This document shows, in pieces, positions 18,719-26,629 of a stretch of DNA of 31,581 nt; within the stretch, counting starts at the first letter, position 1, and the number at the start of each line of letters is the position of its first letter. A program made the position numbers and the translations under genes. Source of the DNA: a bacterium (GTDB lineage: Bacteria; JAGOBX01); the NCBI GenBank assembly GCA_029551925.1, contig JAKPEO010000016.1:1-31581 (forward strand), in the 5' to 3' direction. A model generated the notes under the pieces. The model saw nothing but the letters and a program-made list of their open reading frames with translations. It had not been told where the DNA came from and ran no database searches.

Positions 18719-19480
18719 ATGAAAAAGTTAGTTATTGTAATTTTATCTATTTTATTAGTATATAGTAATTTTGCTTTTGCAAATAAAGCAGCGGGAAAAG
18801 ATAAAAACGAAGATAAAACCGTAGAAGCTGCGCAGGCAGCAATTGTAGAATTCAATACCAATCAGCAAAAAGTCGGATATGCGTTAGGTATGGATTTAGG
18901 TAAAAATTTAAAGCGTCAAGAATTAGATATTGATTTTGATATGTTTTTATTGGGGATACAGACAGCATATACAGGCAAACAGGGATTATTGACAGACACT
19001 CAAATTCGAGAGATATTAGTGAATTTTCAAAGTGAACTTATAGCGAAAAGACAAGCAGATTTTCAAAAAAAAGCCGAAGAAAATAAAGTAAAAGGCGAAG
19101 AATATTTAAAAGCAAATGCCCAAAAAGATGGCGTAATAAAATTAGAAAATGGTATTCAATACAAAATAATAAAATCTGGCAGCGGTGAAAAACCGAGCGT
19201 GTCAGATAGAGTTTTAGTGCATTATAAAGGTTCGACTATTGACGGTAAGGTTTTTGATAATTCATACGAGCGTGGCGAACCATTAGATATATCTGTTGAT
19301 GGAGTAATTGCTGGTTGGCAGGAAATACTGCAAATAATGCCTGTTGGCTCAAAATGGGAAGTTGTGATCCCATCTGATTTAGGCTATGGTATAGCAGGCG
19401 CTCAACCGATTATCGGGCCGAACGAAACTTTGATTTTTGAAATAGAGTTGATAGAAATCATCAAACAAAAAACAGAATAA
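18719..19480 (+). CDS. Exported FKBP-type peptidyl-prolyl isomerase (FkpA/Mip-like)
   Basis: 253 residues from ATG 18719; AGGGAG lies eight bases upstream, while an in-frame GTG at 18710 overlaps that site. A signal peptide (1-21, ending FAFA) is followed by a helical N-terminal dimerisation region (about 48-130) with VGYALGMDLGKNLK, then an FKBP domain (about 138-250) with VLVHYKG, DNSYERG, VIAGWQEIL and SDLGYG. These are the usual active-site residues, including W200 and Y223. Mip/FkpA proteins act as periplasmic or surface prolyl isomerases and chaperones. It lies 45 bases before a hydrogenase operon; no functional link is evident beyond possible co-transcription. Confidence 0.92.
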   Translation: MKKLVIVILSILLVYSNFAFANKAAGKDKNEDKTVEAAQAAIVEFNTNQQKVGYALGMDLGKNLKRQELDIDFDMFLLGIQTAYTGKQGLLTDTQIREILVNFQSELIAKRQADFQKKAEENKVKGEEYLKANAQKDGVIKLENGIQYKIIKSGSGEKPSVSDRVLVHYKGSTIDGKVFDNSYERGEPLDISVDGVIAGWQEILQIMPVGSKWEVVIPSDLGYGIAGAQPIIGPNETLIFEIELIEIIKQKTE

Positions 19481-19525
19481 AAATTCTTGATAAAAATCGA
19501 ATAATTTTTTTATGGAGGCGATTTT

Positions 19526-19882
19526 ATGGCTACGCCATTAGAATTATGGGAAAGTAAATATGAGAAATCTAAAGAAAAAATTGATAATTTAAAATATAGC
19601 AAAAAGTTTATAGTTTTAGTTGGCTCTGCTACTTGTGAAAATGCCGCGGGCGCTACAAAACTATTAGAACTTTTTAGAAATAAATTAGCGGATAATAACG
19701 ATGTTTATGTCGGGATAACCGGCTGCACAGGTCGCTGTTCAAAAGAGCCGATTGTGCAAATAATAGAAAAAGGCAGATTACCGATAAAATATTGTCAAAT
19801 AAAAATTGATGATGTAGATAAATTAATTAATGAACATATAAAAAATGGAAGAATAGTCAATGAACTATTATTGACTGATTGA
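19526..19882 (+). CDS. Small thioredoxin-fold (2Fe-2S) ferredoxin-like protein of the Hyd operon
   Basis: 118 residues. A helical start is followed by a thioredoxin-like ferredoxin fold of the kind encoded just before HydB/NuoF-like genes in anaerobes: [12 protein letters not shown] (33-44), then [16 protein letters not shown] (64-79). Cysteines are C37, C67, C71 and C90. NuoE proteins use CX4C plus CX3C. Here the first pair has a single Cys and C90 is the only other candidate ligand, so cluster binding is uncertain. GGAGG lies seven bases before the ATG. The gene is 25 bases upstream of hydB and very probably in the same operon. A structural or electron-relay role is inferred from position. 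Confidence 0.75.
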   Translation: MATPLELWESKYEKSKEKIDNLKYSKKFIVLVGSATCENAAGATKLLELFRNKLADNNDVYVGITGCTGRCSKEPIVQIIEKGRLPIKYCQIKIDDVDKLINEHIKNGRIVNELLLTD

Positions 19883-19907
19883 AAATAAACGGAGGCGTTT
19901 AAAAATA

Positions 19908-21704
19908 ATGGAAGAAAAATATATTTTACTATCAAAAAATTTTGGTTATCAGCAAAGCAAATTAAATGAAATAGTTGAGTATACTAAAAAGAAACTTGCT
20001 GAAAAAAATTTAACAGGAAAAGTCGCTGTAAAATTGAGATTAGATAATTATTATATTAATGAACAGATACTATTATCAATTTTGCCTGATAAATTACATT
20101 ATACCAAAGTAGATTTTAAACTTATAGATGAAATAATAGACGATTATTTAATAAACGGTAAAATAGTTGAGCGCAATAGATTTCAATGTGATGAATTATT
20201 AAACAGATTTTTTGAAAATTTTGGCGATTACAATTATTTTAATAAACAATTGAGATTGACATTAAGGAATTGCGGGATAATAGACCCTGAATCTATTGAC
20301 GATTATATATTAGCAGATGGTTTTAAAGCATTAGCGAAAATGCTGACAAAAATGAAACCGTTAGATGTAATTGAAGAAATGCGAAAATCAGGATTGCGCG
20401 GGCGTGGCGGCGGCGGTTATCCGACATATATAAAATGGACAAACGGTCATCGTGCAAAAAGCGAGACAGGGCAAAAGTATATAATTTGTAATGCTGATGA
20501 AGGCGATCCCGGCGCATTTATGGACCGCAGCACAATAGAAGGCGACCCATTTTCTATTATTGAAGGTATGGCGATAGCAGGTTATGCTGTTGGCGCGGAC
20601 AAAGGCTATGTTTATATTCGCGCGGAATATCCGTTGGCAATCAAGCGATTAGAAAATGCAATAAAATTAGCGAAAGAAAATAATTTTTTAGGCAAAAATA
20701 TATTAGGCACAAATTTTAATTTTGAAATTGATTTAAGATTAGGAGCGGGCGCATTTGTCTGCGGTGAAGAAACAGCGCTAATTGCGTCAATAGAAGGCAG
20801 ACGCGGCACACCGCGTCCACGGCCGCCGTATCCTTCGATAAAAGGATTATTCGGCTGTCCTACTGTTATAAATAATGTTGAAACTTTGGCGAATGTGCCT
20901 GTAATAATTTTAGATGGCGGCGATTTTTTTGCGCGTATCGGTACAGAGCAAAGTAAAGGCACAAAGGTTTTTGCTCTTGCCGGAAAAGTCAATAATACTG
21001 GATTGATAGAAATTCCGATGGGCACGACAATTCGCGAAATAATATATAATATCGGCGGCGGTATTGCAAACAATAGAAAATTTAAAGCAGTGCAGACAGG
21101 CGGCCCGTCAGGCGGTTGCATACCGGAAGATTTTTTAGATACTCCGATAGATTATGATTCGTTAATTCATGCTGGGTCAATGATGGGCTCAGGCGGAATG
21201 ATAGTAATGGACGATAATACTTGCATGGTTGATGTTTCTAAATTTTTTCTTGATTTTACGCAAAATGAATCCTGCGGAAAATGCACACCTTGTCGCGAAG
21301 GCACAAAAAGAATGCTTGAAATTTTACAGCGTATAACAGAAGGCAAAGGGGAGTTAGATGATATAGAAAAATTAGAAAGATTAGGCGAAACTATAAAGTT
21401 ATCCTCATTATGCGGATTGGGGCAATCTGCACCGAATCCGATATTAACAGCGCTCCGTTATTTTCGCGAAGAATTTGAAGAACATATCAAAGACAAAAAA
21501 TGTCGAGCGCATATTTGTAAAAAATTAATAGAATATTTTATACTTGAAGATAAATGTATTGGCTGCGGCGCTTGTAAACGAAAATGCCCGGTAAATTGCA
21601 TATCCGGAGAACCGAAAAAACTTCATACAATAGATCAATCAAAATGTATAAAATGCGGCGCATGTTTTGAAACTTGTAAATTCAATGCAATTATACAGAG
21701 GTGA
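19908..21704 (+). CDS. hydB: NuoF-like flavoprotein subunit HydB of an NAD-linked [FeFe] hydrogenase
   Basis: 598 residues. Residues 1-93 look like the thioredoxin-fold ferredoxin domain usual in HydB but contain no cysteine. The NuoF core has the FMN/NADH site [13 protein letters not shown] (161-173), [21 protein letters not shown] and [15 protein letters not shown] [4Fe-4S] N3-type site has C456, C459 and C462 in [12 protein letters not shown], with C502 in [10 protein letters not shown]-terminal 2[4Fe-4S] ferredoxin domain starts at C550 with [12 protein letters not shown] and [12 protein letters not shown]. HydB passes electrons between NAD(H) and the hydrogenase. The C-terminal ferredoxin domain is typical of bifurcating and other HydABC enzymes. 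Its last bases overlap the next gene region. Confidence 0.93.
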   Translation: MEEKYILLSKNFGYQQSKLNEIVEYTKKKLAEKNLTGKVAVKLRLDNYYINEQILLSILPDKLHYTKVDFKLIDEIIDDYLINGKIVERNRFQCDELLNRFFENFGDYNYFNKQLRLTLRNCGIIDPESIDDYILADGFKALAKMLTKMKPLDVIEEMRKSGLRGRGGGGYPTYIKWTNGHRAKSETGQKYIICNADEGDPGAFMDRSTIEGDPFSIIEGMAIAGYAVGADKGYVYIRAEYPLAIKRLENAIKLAKENNFLGKNILGTNFNFEIDLRLGAGAFVCGEETALIASIEGRRGTPRPRPPYPSIKGLFGCPTVINNVETLANVPVIILDGGDFFARIGTEQSKGTKVFALAGKVNNTGLIEIPMGTTIREIIYNIGGGIANNRKFKAVQTGGPSGGCIPEDFLDTPIDYDSLIHAGSMMGSGGMIVMDDNTCMVDVSKFFLDFTQNESCGKCTPCREGTKRMLEILQRITEGKGELDDIEKLERLGETIKLSSLCGLGQSAPNPILTALRYFREEFEEHIKDKKCRAHICKKLIEYFILEDKCIGCGACKRKCPVNCISGEPKKLHTIDQSKCIKCGACFETCKFNAIIQR

Positions 21705-21709
21705 GTAAA

Positions 21710-24040
21710 GTGGTATTAATGAAAAAAGAAACCAAGCAAAAGAAAAAAAAAATAGAGAAAATAACAGTATTTATTGACGGAATAGAAGTCACAGTGCCGG
21801 AAGGCACTACAATAATGGAGGCGGCTGATACTATCGGGATACATATTCCGAGATTATGTTATCATCCGTCATTAAGTATAGAAGGCGCTTGCAGAATTTG
21901 CGTTGTAGAAATAGAAGGCAGAAAAAATTTAGTCGCTGCCTGTGCTTATCCAGTCGAATCGGGCTTGAAAATAAAAACAATTTCACCGAAATTGCGAAGA
22001 ATCCGCAGAGATATTGTAGAATTAATATTGGATAATCATCCGATGGATTGTCAGACCTGCGAACGCGATAGTAATTGCGAATTGCAAAGAGCGGCATATT
22101 CATTAGGCGTTAGATATAGGCATTTTGTCGGCGAACGAAAAAATTATGCGAAAGATTTGTCGTCATTTTCAGTTATTCGCGATCCAAATAAATGTATATT
22201 ATGCGAACGCTGCGTGAGAGTATGCGAAGAAGTGCAGGGAGTGACTGCATTAGCAAATGCGCATCGCGGATTTAAATCGGTTGTTGTCCCGGCGTTTGAA
22301 GAAAATTTTTCCGATTCGATTTGCGTTAATTGCGGGCAGTGTATAAATATGTGTCCGACTGCTGCGTTTTTGGAAAAAGATAATACAGGCGATGTTTGGA
22401 AAGCAATTGACGCTAAAGATATGATAGTAGTAGGGCAAATAGCGCCGTCAGTGCGCGCGGCAATAGGAGAAGCGTTTGGATTAATGCCCGGCGAAAACTA
22501 TGAAAAACAATGCGCCGAAGCAATGAGAATGCTTGGATTTGATTATGTATTTGATACTCAATTCGGCGCTGATGTTACTATTATGGAAGAAGCGAGCGAA
22601 TTTGTTCAGCGTTTAAAAAATAATGAAAAGTTTCCGATGTTTACTTCTTGCTGTCCCACTTGGGTGAAATTTGTTGAGCATTTTTATCCGGAATTTTTGA
22701 ATAATTTATCTACTGCAAAATCGCCGATGAGTATGCAGGGAGCATTAATAAAAACATTTTTTGCTAAACAACTCAATGTGCCGCCTGAAAAAATTTTTAA
22801 TGTTGCTATTATGTGCTGCACCGCTAAAAAATTTGAGGCAAACAGACCGGAATTAAAAGATGAAAAAGGCAATAAATATATTGATGCTGTTATAACAACC
22901 CGCGAATTTGCGTGGATGATAAAGTCAGCCGGGATAAATTTTACAAAATTAAAAGGAACAGAATTTGATAAGCCGCTCGGATTATCAAGCGGCGCAGGCA
23001 CGATATTCGGCACAACTGGCGGAGTAATGGAAGCCGCGCTTCGTTCAGCAGCAGAATTTATAACAGGCGAAACGCTTGTAGATATTGAATTTAAAGATAT
23101 TCGCGGAGTTGAAGGCATCCGCGAAACCACTATAACAATAGGTAGTACTAACTTAAATATAGCGGTCGCGCACGGATTAGATAACGCTCATCAATTAATC
23201 AGAGATATAAAAGCAGGGAAAAAACAATATCATTTTATTGAAGTTATGGGCTGTCCGGGCGGCTGTATCGGCGGCGGCGGTCAACCTTATCCGATACCGC
23301 CGTATTTGCCGTTATCAAAAGAATTATTATTAAAACGCGCAAGCGCTCTGTATAATTCTGATAAAAAAAAAACATTTAGACGCTCGCATCATAATCCTGA
23401 TGTAATCAGAATATATAAAAATTTTTTAGAAGCGCCGCTGTCTAAATTATCTCATAAATTGTTGCATACTCATTATGTTCAAAGACATCCTACTGGTATT
23501 TATAAATATGATGTTTTGAAAGAAGAATTGCAATTAAAACCGCATACACCAGAAGATCAACCGAAATATCAAAAATTAATAGATGCAGTAAACGCTTATA
23601 GATTGGCTGATGATAAATATAGTTATCTTATTCCGCTACTGCATAAAGCGCAGGAATTATTTGGCTATCTACCAAAAGACGCGATGAAGATTATTTCAAT
23701 GGGCGTTAAAGTGCCGCTTTCTTCGGTCTATGGCGTTGCTACTTTTTATCATTTCTTTACTCTTAATAAGCGCGGAAAATACAGTATTTCAATATGCCTC
23801 GGCACTGCTTGCTATGTCAAAGGCGCGGGCGATGTTATGGAAAAATTTAAAGAATTATTAGGCATAGATGTCGGACAGACTACTAATGACGGAATATTTA
23901 CTTTGGAATGCACAAGATGTATTGGCGCTTGCGGATTAGCGCCTGTCGTGCTTGTTAATGAAGAAGTTTTTAGTCAAGTAAAACCGGAAGATGTTAAGAA
24001 GATAATTGATAAATATAAAAATTTAGAAGCAGCTAAATAA
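21710..24040 (+). CDS. hydA: [FeFe] hydrogenase HydA fused to a C-terminal HydC (NuoE-like) domain
   Basis: About 776 residues. GTG 21710 is chosen because AGAGGTGAG at 21697-21705 is well spaced for it; GTG 21701 and ATG 21719 are alternatives. Domain order: N-terminal [2Fe-2S] (C50 in CYHPS, GACRIC), His/Cys [4Fe-4S] (HPMDCQTCERDSNC), 2[4Fe-4S] (CILCERCVRVCE, CVNCGQCINMCP), and the H-cluster domain with TSCCPTW (C314 relay, C315 ligand), MCCTAKKFE (C370 ligand) and MGCPGGCIGGGGQP (C515, C519). Iron-hydrogenase small-subunit sequence follows, then from about residue 610 a NuoE thioredoxin-like [2Fe-2S] domain with C696-X4-C701 and C737-X3-C741. It reversibly reduces protons to H2. The fused NuoE domain replaces a separate HydC. 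The residue before C370 is Cys rather than the usual Pro. Confidence 0.94.
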   Translation: MVLMKKETKQKKKKIEKITVFIDGIEVTVPEGTTIMEAADTIGIHIPRLCYHPSLSIEGACRICVVEIEGRKNLVAACAYPVESGLKIKTISPKLRRIRRDIVELILDNHPMDCQTCERDSNCELQRAAYSLGVRYRHFVGERKNYAKDLSSFSVIRDPNKCILCERCVRVCEEVQGVTALANAHRGFKSVVVPAFEENFSDSICVNCGQCINMCPTAAFLEKDNTGDVWKAIDAKDMIVVGQIAPSVRAAIGEAFGLMPGENYEKQCAEAMRMLGFDYVFDTQFGADVTIMEEASEFVQRLKNNEKFPMFTSCCPTWVKFVEHFYPEFLNNLSTAKSPMSMQGALIKTFFAKQLNVPPEKIFNVAIMCCTAKKFEANRPELKDEKGNKYIDAVITTREFAWMIKSAGINFTKLKGTEFDKPLGLSSGAGTIFGTTGGVMEAALRSAAEFITGETLVDIEFKDIRGVEGIRETTITIGSTNLNIAVAHGLDNAHQLIRDIKAGKKQYHFIEVMGCPGGCIGGGGQPYPIPPYLPLSKELLLKRASALYNSDKKKTFRRSHHNPDVIRIYKNFLEAPLSKLSHKLLHTHYVQRHPTGIYKYDVLKEELQLKPHTPEDQPKYQKLIDAVNAYRLADDKYSYLIPLLHKAQELFGYLPKDAMKIISMGVKVPLSSVYGVATFYHFFTLNKRGKYSISICLGTACYVKGAGDVMEKFKELLGIDVGQTTNDGIFTLECTRCIGACGLAPVVLVNEEVFSQVKPEDVKKIIDKYKNLEAAK

Positions 24041-24070
24041 TTTTTTTTATTAAATAAGGGATGCTCAATA

Positions 24071-24331
24071 ATGAATATAAAAAAAATTATTAAATGGTCG
24101 ATTTTTATATTATTTATTATATATGCGGCGTGGAAATTTTTAGCAACTGGCAATAAGCCATCGGAAAAATTGCAGAATATTAATTTTTCAAATGAAAAAG
24201 AAAAAGTCGCGAGCGCAAAAAAAAAAGTGCAATCTGAAACCTATACTTGCCCGCTGCATTATGAAATAATTGTCGATGAGCCGGGGATATGCCCGAAATG
24301 CGGAAAAACGCTCGTTCCGAAAGCAGATTAA
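24071..24331 (+). CDS. Small membrane-anchored heavy-metal-binding-domain protein
   Basis: 86 residues. A membrane helix (about 7-24) is followed by a charged linker and a C-terminal domain YTCPLHYEIIVDEPGICPKCGKTLVP (58-83; C60, H63, C74, C77). This matches the short heavy-metal-binding domain often seen as YTCPMHPE...PGKCPKCGMXLVP in CusB-like and P-type ATPase proteins. The usual Met after CP is Leu, and Met in CGM is Lys, so soft-metal ligands are reduced and a zinc-ribbon-like site is more likely. AAGGGATG precedes the ATG. It lies 30 bases after hydA and just before a terminator, so it is the likely last gene of the Hyd transcript. Confidence 0.72.
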   Translation: MNIKKIIKWSIFILFIIYAAWKFLATGNKPSEKLQNINFSNEKEKVASAKKKVQSETYTCPLHYEIIVDEPGICPKCGKTLVPKAD

Positions 24332-24336
24332 TATAT

Positions 24337-24385
24337 ATAAAACTGGCAAATTTAAAATTGAATTTGTCAGTTTTATATTTTTTTT
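24337..24385 (+). terminator. Rho-independent terminator of the Hyd operon, abutting the next start codon
   Basis: A 16-bp stem (24337-24352 with 24361-24376, one G-U pair), an eight-base loop and a run of eight T (24378-24385). The T-run is followed directly by ATG 24386. This is the clearest intrinsic terminator in the window. Confidence 0.88.
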
Positions 24386-25276
24386 ATGAAAAAAATTAAG
24401 CATTTTATCGAATTCTTATTCGTTCAATTTCTCTATATAATTGGCAATATTCTAAATAAAAAGATAATCTATAAATTTTCAGAATTAATCGGGATATTGA
24501 TGTTTTATTTTATTCCTATTAGAAAAAAAACAGCATTGAAAAATTTGGCTATCGCATTTCCCGAATTTTCCGTAAAACAAATTAAAAAAATAGTAAAACA
24601 AAATTATATTAATTTAGCAAAATCATCACTTGAATATTGTTGGTTTCATAAAATAAATAAAACAGATATTGATGAATTTGCAAAATTTGAAAATTTAGAA
24701 ATTATACAAACCGAAGTAAAAAACAAACGCGGAATAATTTTATTAGGCGCGCATTTTGATAATCCAGAATTAACAGCAAATTTAATAAAGATACAAACAG
24801 GTTATGATATAGTAGCATTAGTAAAACAACAGCAAAATAAATATGTCCATAATTTTTTAGAGAAAATTCGAAAATCAAATAATATTGGGTTAGTATATAA
24901 AGGCGTGGCAATAAAAGAAATATTCAGAATATTAAAACAAAAAAAAATCTTAGTAATGGTCGCAGATACGGCTACTGCGCCTAACGAAGGAAATTTATTG
25001 AATTTTTTTAATAGACCGACTTATACTCCGATAGGTCCTGCGAAATTTGCAATACGCACCAATTCAGCAGTAATACCGGTTTTTAGCATCAGATTAGATG
25101 ATAATACTCATAAAATTATAATTCACAATAAAATCGAATGGGAAAAATTAATAGATAATGATGAAAACGAAAAAATTAAGTTTATAATGCAGCAGTATAA
25201 TGATATATTAGAAAATTATATCAGACGCTATCCGAACGAGTGGTTTTGGTTTCATAATCGCTGGAAAATAATATAA
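24386..25276 (+). CDS. LpxL/HtrB-family lipid A acyltransferase
   Basis: 296 residues. An N-terminal hydrophobic segment (about 8-45) is followed by RKKTALKNLAIAFPE and the HX4E catalytic motif GAHFDNPEL (H123, E128). Later motifs are VADTATAPNEG near the acceptor pocket, PIGPAKFAIRTNSAVIPVF and a C-terminal YPNEWFWFHNRWK. The LpxL/LpxM family transfers a secondary acyl chain to lipid A at the inner membrane, implying an LPS-type outer membrane. Length is typical. The ATG is immediately preceded by the T-run of the upstream terminator, so no Shine-Dalgarno sequence is possible upstream except inside the hairpin. Which acyl position or chain it adds is unknown. Confidence 0.9.
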   Translation: MKKIKHFIEFLFVQFLYIIGNILNKKIIYKFSELIGILMFYFIPIRKKTALKNLAIAFPEFSVKQIKKIVKQNYINLAKSSLEYCWFHKINKTDIDEFAKFENLEIIQTEVKNKRGIILLGAHFDNPELTANLIKIQTGYDIVALVKQQQNKYVHNFLEKIRKSNNIGLVYKGVAIKEIFRILKQKKILVMVADTATAPNEGNLLNFFNRPTYTPIGPAKFAIRTNSAVIPVFSIRLDDNTHKIIIHNKIEWEKLIDNDENEKIKFIMQQYNDILENYIRRYPNEWFWFHNRWKII

Positions 25277-25583
25277 GACAATTTGGTATTAGTTTTTTTA
25301 TAATTTGAATATACACGATTAATATTTAAAAATCAAAAAAATAATCTTAGAATAGAAAAAATATGACTAATTATATCTTTTTTGATAAAAAATATCTATT
25401 TAAATCATTGATAAATAAGATGATAAATATTTTTTTATGAAAAATATAAAAAAAGACTAATGTTTTTTAAAAAAAATGTCGATAAATAGCCATAGGGAAA
25501 AGGGAATTAAACAGGAATAGCCAATCCAAAAAAATAAAATTCCGGTTTGATTCCAAAAAAAGTAAAAAAGGGAAAAAAAGAAA
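25277..25583. other. 307-base leader region before the flagellar genes
   Basis: A very A+T-rich region with no coding potential seen. It contains a sigma-28-like candidate promoter (25458-25485), the purine block AGGGAAAAGGGAA (25494-25506), and AAGGG about 10 bases before ATG 25584 as a weak ribosome site. No terminator hairpin was recognised after the lpxL-like gene. Confidence 0.5.
25458..25485 (+). promoter_or_regulatory. Candidate sigma-28 (FliA/SigD-type) flagellar promoter
   Basis: TAATGTTT (25458-25465), a 12-base spacer and GTCGATAA (25478-25485) resemble TAAAGTTT-N11-GCCGATAA with one mismatch in each box and one extra spacer base. It lies about 100 bases before flgF, the first flagellar gene. 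The context is suitable but the match is imperfect. Confidence 0.4.
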
Positions 25584-26384
25584 ATGATAAGAGGAATTTA
25601 TACCAGCGCATCTGGAATGTTGGCAAATCAAGCGAATATGGATGTAGTGGCAAATAATCTTGCAAATGTCAATACAGCAGGTTATAAAAAAGATGAAGTA
25701 GTATATAGAGAATTTCCCAAATATTTACAATTACGATTAAAAGACGATGTATGGCTAACTTCAAATGGCTCAATAGATTTAAGACCGCGTGTTGGCAAAT
25801 TAGGCACAGGCGTGACAGTTGATGCTATCGTAGTAGATTACAATCAAGGTCCATTACAAAACACAGAAAATAGATATGATATGGCATTATATGGCGAAGG
25901 TTTTTTTGTAATTGACACTCAAGGTGGCGAACGGTATACAAGAGATGGAAGTTTTGTCAGAGATAACGAAGGATATTTAGTAAATCATCGCGGTAATAGA
26001 GTGAAAGGCGTTGACGGTAATCCGATAAAAGTTGACGACCAGCCATTTGTAGTAAATGAATTTGGAGAAATATTTAGTTATAATGGTCCAGGCACAGAAA
26101 AATCATTAGGTCAAATAAAAATAGTAAGATTTCCAGAAAAACACGGATTGCGTAAAATTGGCGAAAATTTATATTATGCTACAAAAGAAGCTGGCGAGCC
26201 AAAACAAGTAAATGGCGATAAAGTAATAGTGCGTCAAGGTTTTTTAGAACGGTCGAATGTTAATGTTGTAAATTCAATGGTAAAAATGATAGAAGCGAAT
26301 AGAGCATACGAATCTAATTCGCGCGTCATTCAGGCGCAGGATACATTATTAGGTCAGGTTATTAATCAGGTAGGCGGCAGATAA
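25584..26384 (+). CDS. flgF: Flagellar proximal rod protein FlgF
   Basis: 266 residues. The N-terminal rod/hook signature is IRGIYTSASGMLANQANMDVVANNLANVNTAGYKKDE, followed by a central D1-type domain (GEGFFVIDTQGG, YTRDGSF) and the C-terminal FLERSNVNVVNSMVKMIEANRAYESNSR shared by rod, hook and FlgG proteins. It is FlgF rather than FlgG because the paralogue downstream fits FlgG better and flgF-flgG is the usual order. It is a rod component crossing the periplasm, exported by the flagellar type III apparatus, so no signal peptide is expected or seen. Confidence 0.9.
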   Translation: MIRGIYTSASGMLANQANMDVVANNLANVNTAGYKKDEVVYREFPKYLQLRLKDDVWLTSNGSIDLRPRVGKLGTGVTVDAIVVDYNQGPLQNTENRYDMALYGEGFFVIDTQGGERYTRDGSFVRDNEGYLVNHRGNRVKGVDGNPIKVDDQPFVVNEFGEIFSYNGPGTEKSLGQIKIVRFPEKHGLRKIGENLYYATKEAGEPKQVNGDKVIVRQGFLERSNVNVVNSMVKMIEANRAYESNSRVIQAQDTLLGQVINQVGGR

Positions 26385-26629
26385 AAAAATAAAACTGGGA
26401 CCTGCAAAGGACAGTTTTTAATCGGTGATTGATTGATCCGATTAAGAAATAAGCCAGCCAAAATAAATACCTGAAAGAAATAATAAAAAAACCTGATGTT
26501 TTTTTTAAAGAATTTTTTTAGTAAAAAATTGCTTGAAGAATTTATTTGTAAATTCAAAAGCGGAGAAAAATAAAAAACAACTGCTAATTTCAAAAGTCAA
26601 ATGAAATTAGCGATTAAGGGGGAATTAAT
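26385..26629 (+). promoter_or_regulatory. Structured 245-base leader of flgG
   Basis: Three perfect short inverted repeats are visible. The first is 26391-26397 with 26412-26418 (AAAACTG/CAGTTTT, followed by an extra T). The second is 26419-26425 with 26438-26444 (TAATCGG/CCGATTA). The third is 26583-26592 with 26602-26611 (GCTAATTTCA/TGAAATTAGC), ending six bases before the GGGGG ribosome site at 26618-26622. The first resembles a weak attenuator or terminator after flgF, and the third could affect flgG translation. No known riboswitch class is recognised. Confidence 0.5.

Noticed and set aside
20612-21121. Minus-strand open frame of 169 codons inside hydB
   Set aside because: It is a reading-frame shadow of the conserved NuoF core and has no ribosome site.
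26391-26444. Possible c-di-GMP riboswitch (GGGACCTGCAAAGG resembles part of the GEMM core)
   Set aside because: The upstream GGGCAAACC half and the tetraloop-receptor arrangement are absent; the likeness is one short stretch.
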